A stretch of DNA of 51,172 nucleotides from Verrucomicrobiia bacterium (lineage in GTDB: Bacteria > Verrucomicrobiota > Verrucomicrobiia > Limisphaerales > UBA8199). The DNA is taken from positions 1 through 51,172 of the forward strand of contig DASYZB010000086.1 in NCBI GenBank assembly GCA_035946615.1, given 5' to 3'. Below, in pieces: positions 51,052 through 51,172 of this stretch (position 1 is the stretch's first letter; each line of letters opens with the position of its first letter). A model generated the notes under the pieces. That model had not been told where the DNA came from. It saw nothing but the letters and a program-made list of their open reading frames with translations, and ran no database searches. The position numbers were made by a program, and so were the translations under genes.

Positions 51052-51172
51052 TGGCTGAGTTTGGGTAGAAGGGGAAGGAGCTTTTAGAATGAAGGCGGTT
51101 GGAACGGTATGATTGCACGCTGGAGGGCGGTAGGCGGAACTGAGATCCAAACGCTTCGCGCTGGCCTTCGCT

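Overview
The window is GC-rich and densely coded, mostly on the minus strand. The gene content points to a verrucomicrobial genome, probably of the Pedosphaera/Limisphaerales type. The pointers are a DUF1080 protein, GH97 and GH127 glycosidases, a DUF1257/DUF2997 pair, a LuxE/LuxC pair, HAF-repeat and Ig-like secreted proteins, REC proteins with a C-terminal Cys cluster, and an ESSTNL...FFRIRI-type secreted-protein tail. This assignment is inference from gene content, not from a marker gene.

Layout. 1-790 (-): DUF1257-like and DUF2997 genes and the start of a third gene. 930-4521 (+): secreted DUF1080 protein and a large secreted protein of unknown family. 4660-9337 (-): MoxR ATPase, DUF58 protein and TgpA-like transglutaminase. 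9661-10362 (+): response regulator. 10438-13399 (-): LuxE-like, LuxC-like and QueD genes. 13496-15583 (-): GH97. 15624-26970 (-): a metal-resistance block. 27359-28948 (+): a HAF-repeat/Ig protein in which about one residue in ten is methionine. 29029-30899: aspartic protease and gene remnants. 30985-36033 (-): ArsR regulator and a DevBCA-like exporter with its outer-membrane channel. 36316-42538 (-): cupredoxin lipoprotein and a second RND tripartite pump. 42787-44785 (-): a CusRS-like two-component system that is visibly dead. 44859-48472 (-): methyltransferase, dual-receiver protein and GH127. 48728-51051 (+): VapBC-type pair, YpeA-like acetyltransferase and HipB with a truncated HipA.

The most interesting part is the metal block at 15986-26970. 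In transcription order it has a Cys-rich secreted protein (three CxxC pairs, with its own terminator), a small secreted ASPR-repeat protein, cusC/cusB/cusA-like genes, a second small secreted ASPK-repeat protein, and then a membrane anti-sigma-like protein, a periplasmic metal-sensor-like protein and an ECF sigma factor. The last three stand in the order known for cnrY-cnrX-cnrH. A shared promoter-like motif (GGGAT or GGGAA, 14-15 bp, CGTATT or CGTAGT) lies ahead of four units of this block. The simplest reading is a metal-responsive ECF sigma regulon that drives an HME-RND pump and several small periplasmic proteins. The divergent Met-rich HAF protein next door may be an extracellular soft-metal-binding protein of the same response.

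The window also holds several decaying genes: a sensor kinase with three in-frame stops, its response regulator with the DNA-binding core deleted, frameshifted remnants of a secretin-like and a cytochrome c-like gene, a NifS 3' fragment joined out of frame to a 5'-truncated transglutaminase, and a HipA cut at its kinase core. Three extragenic inverted-repeat clusters lie between genes.
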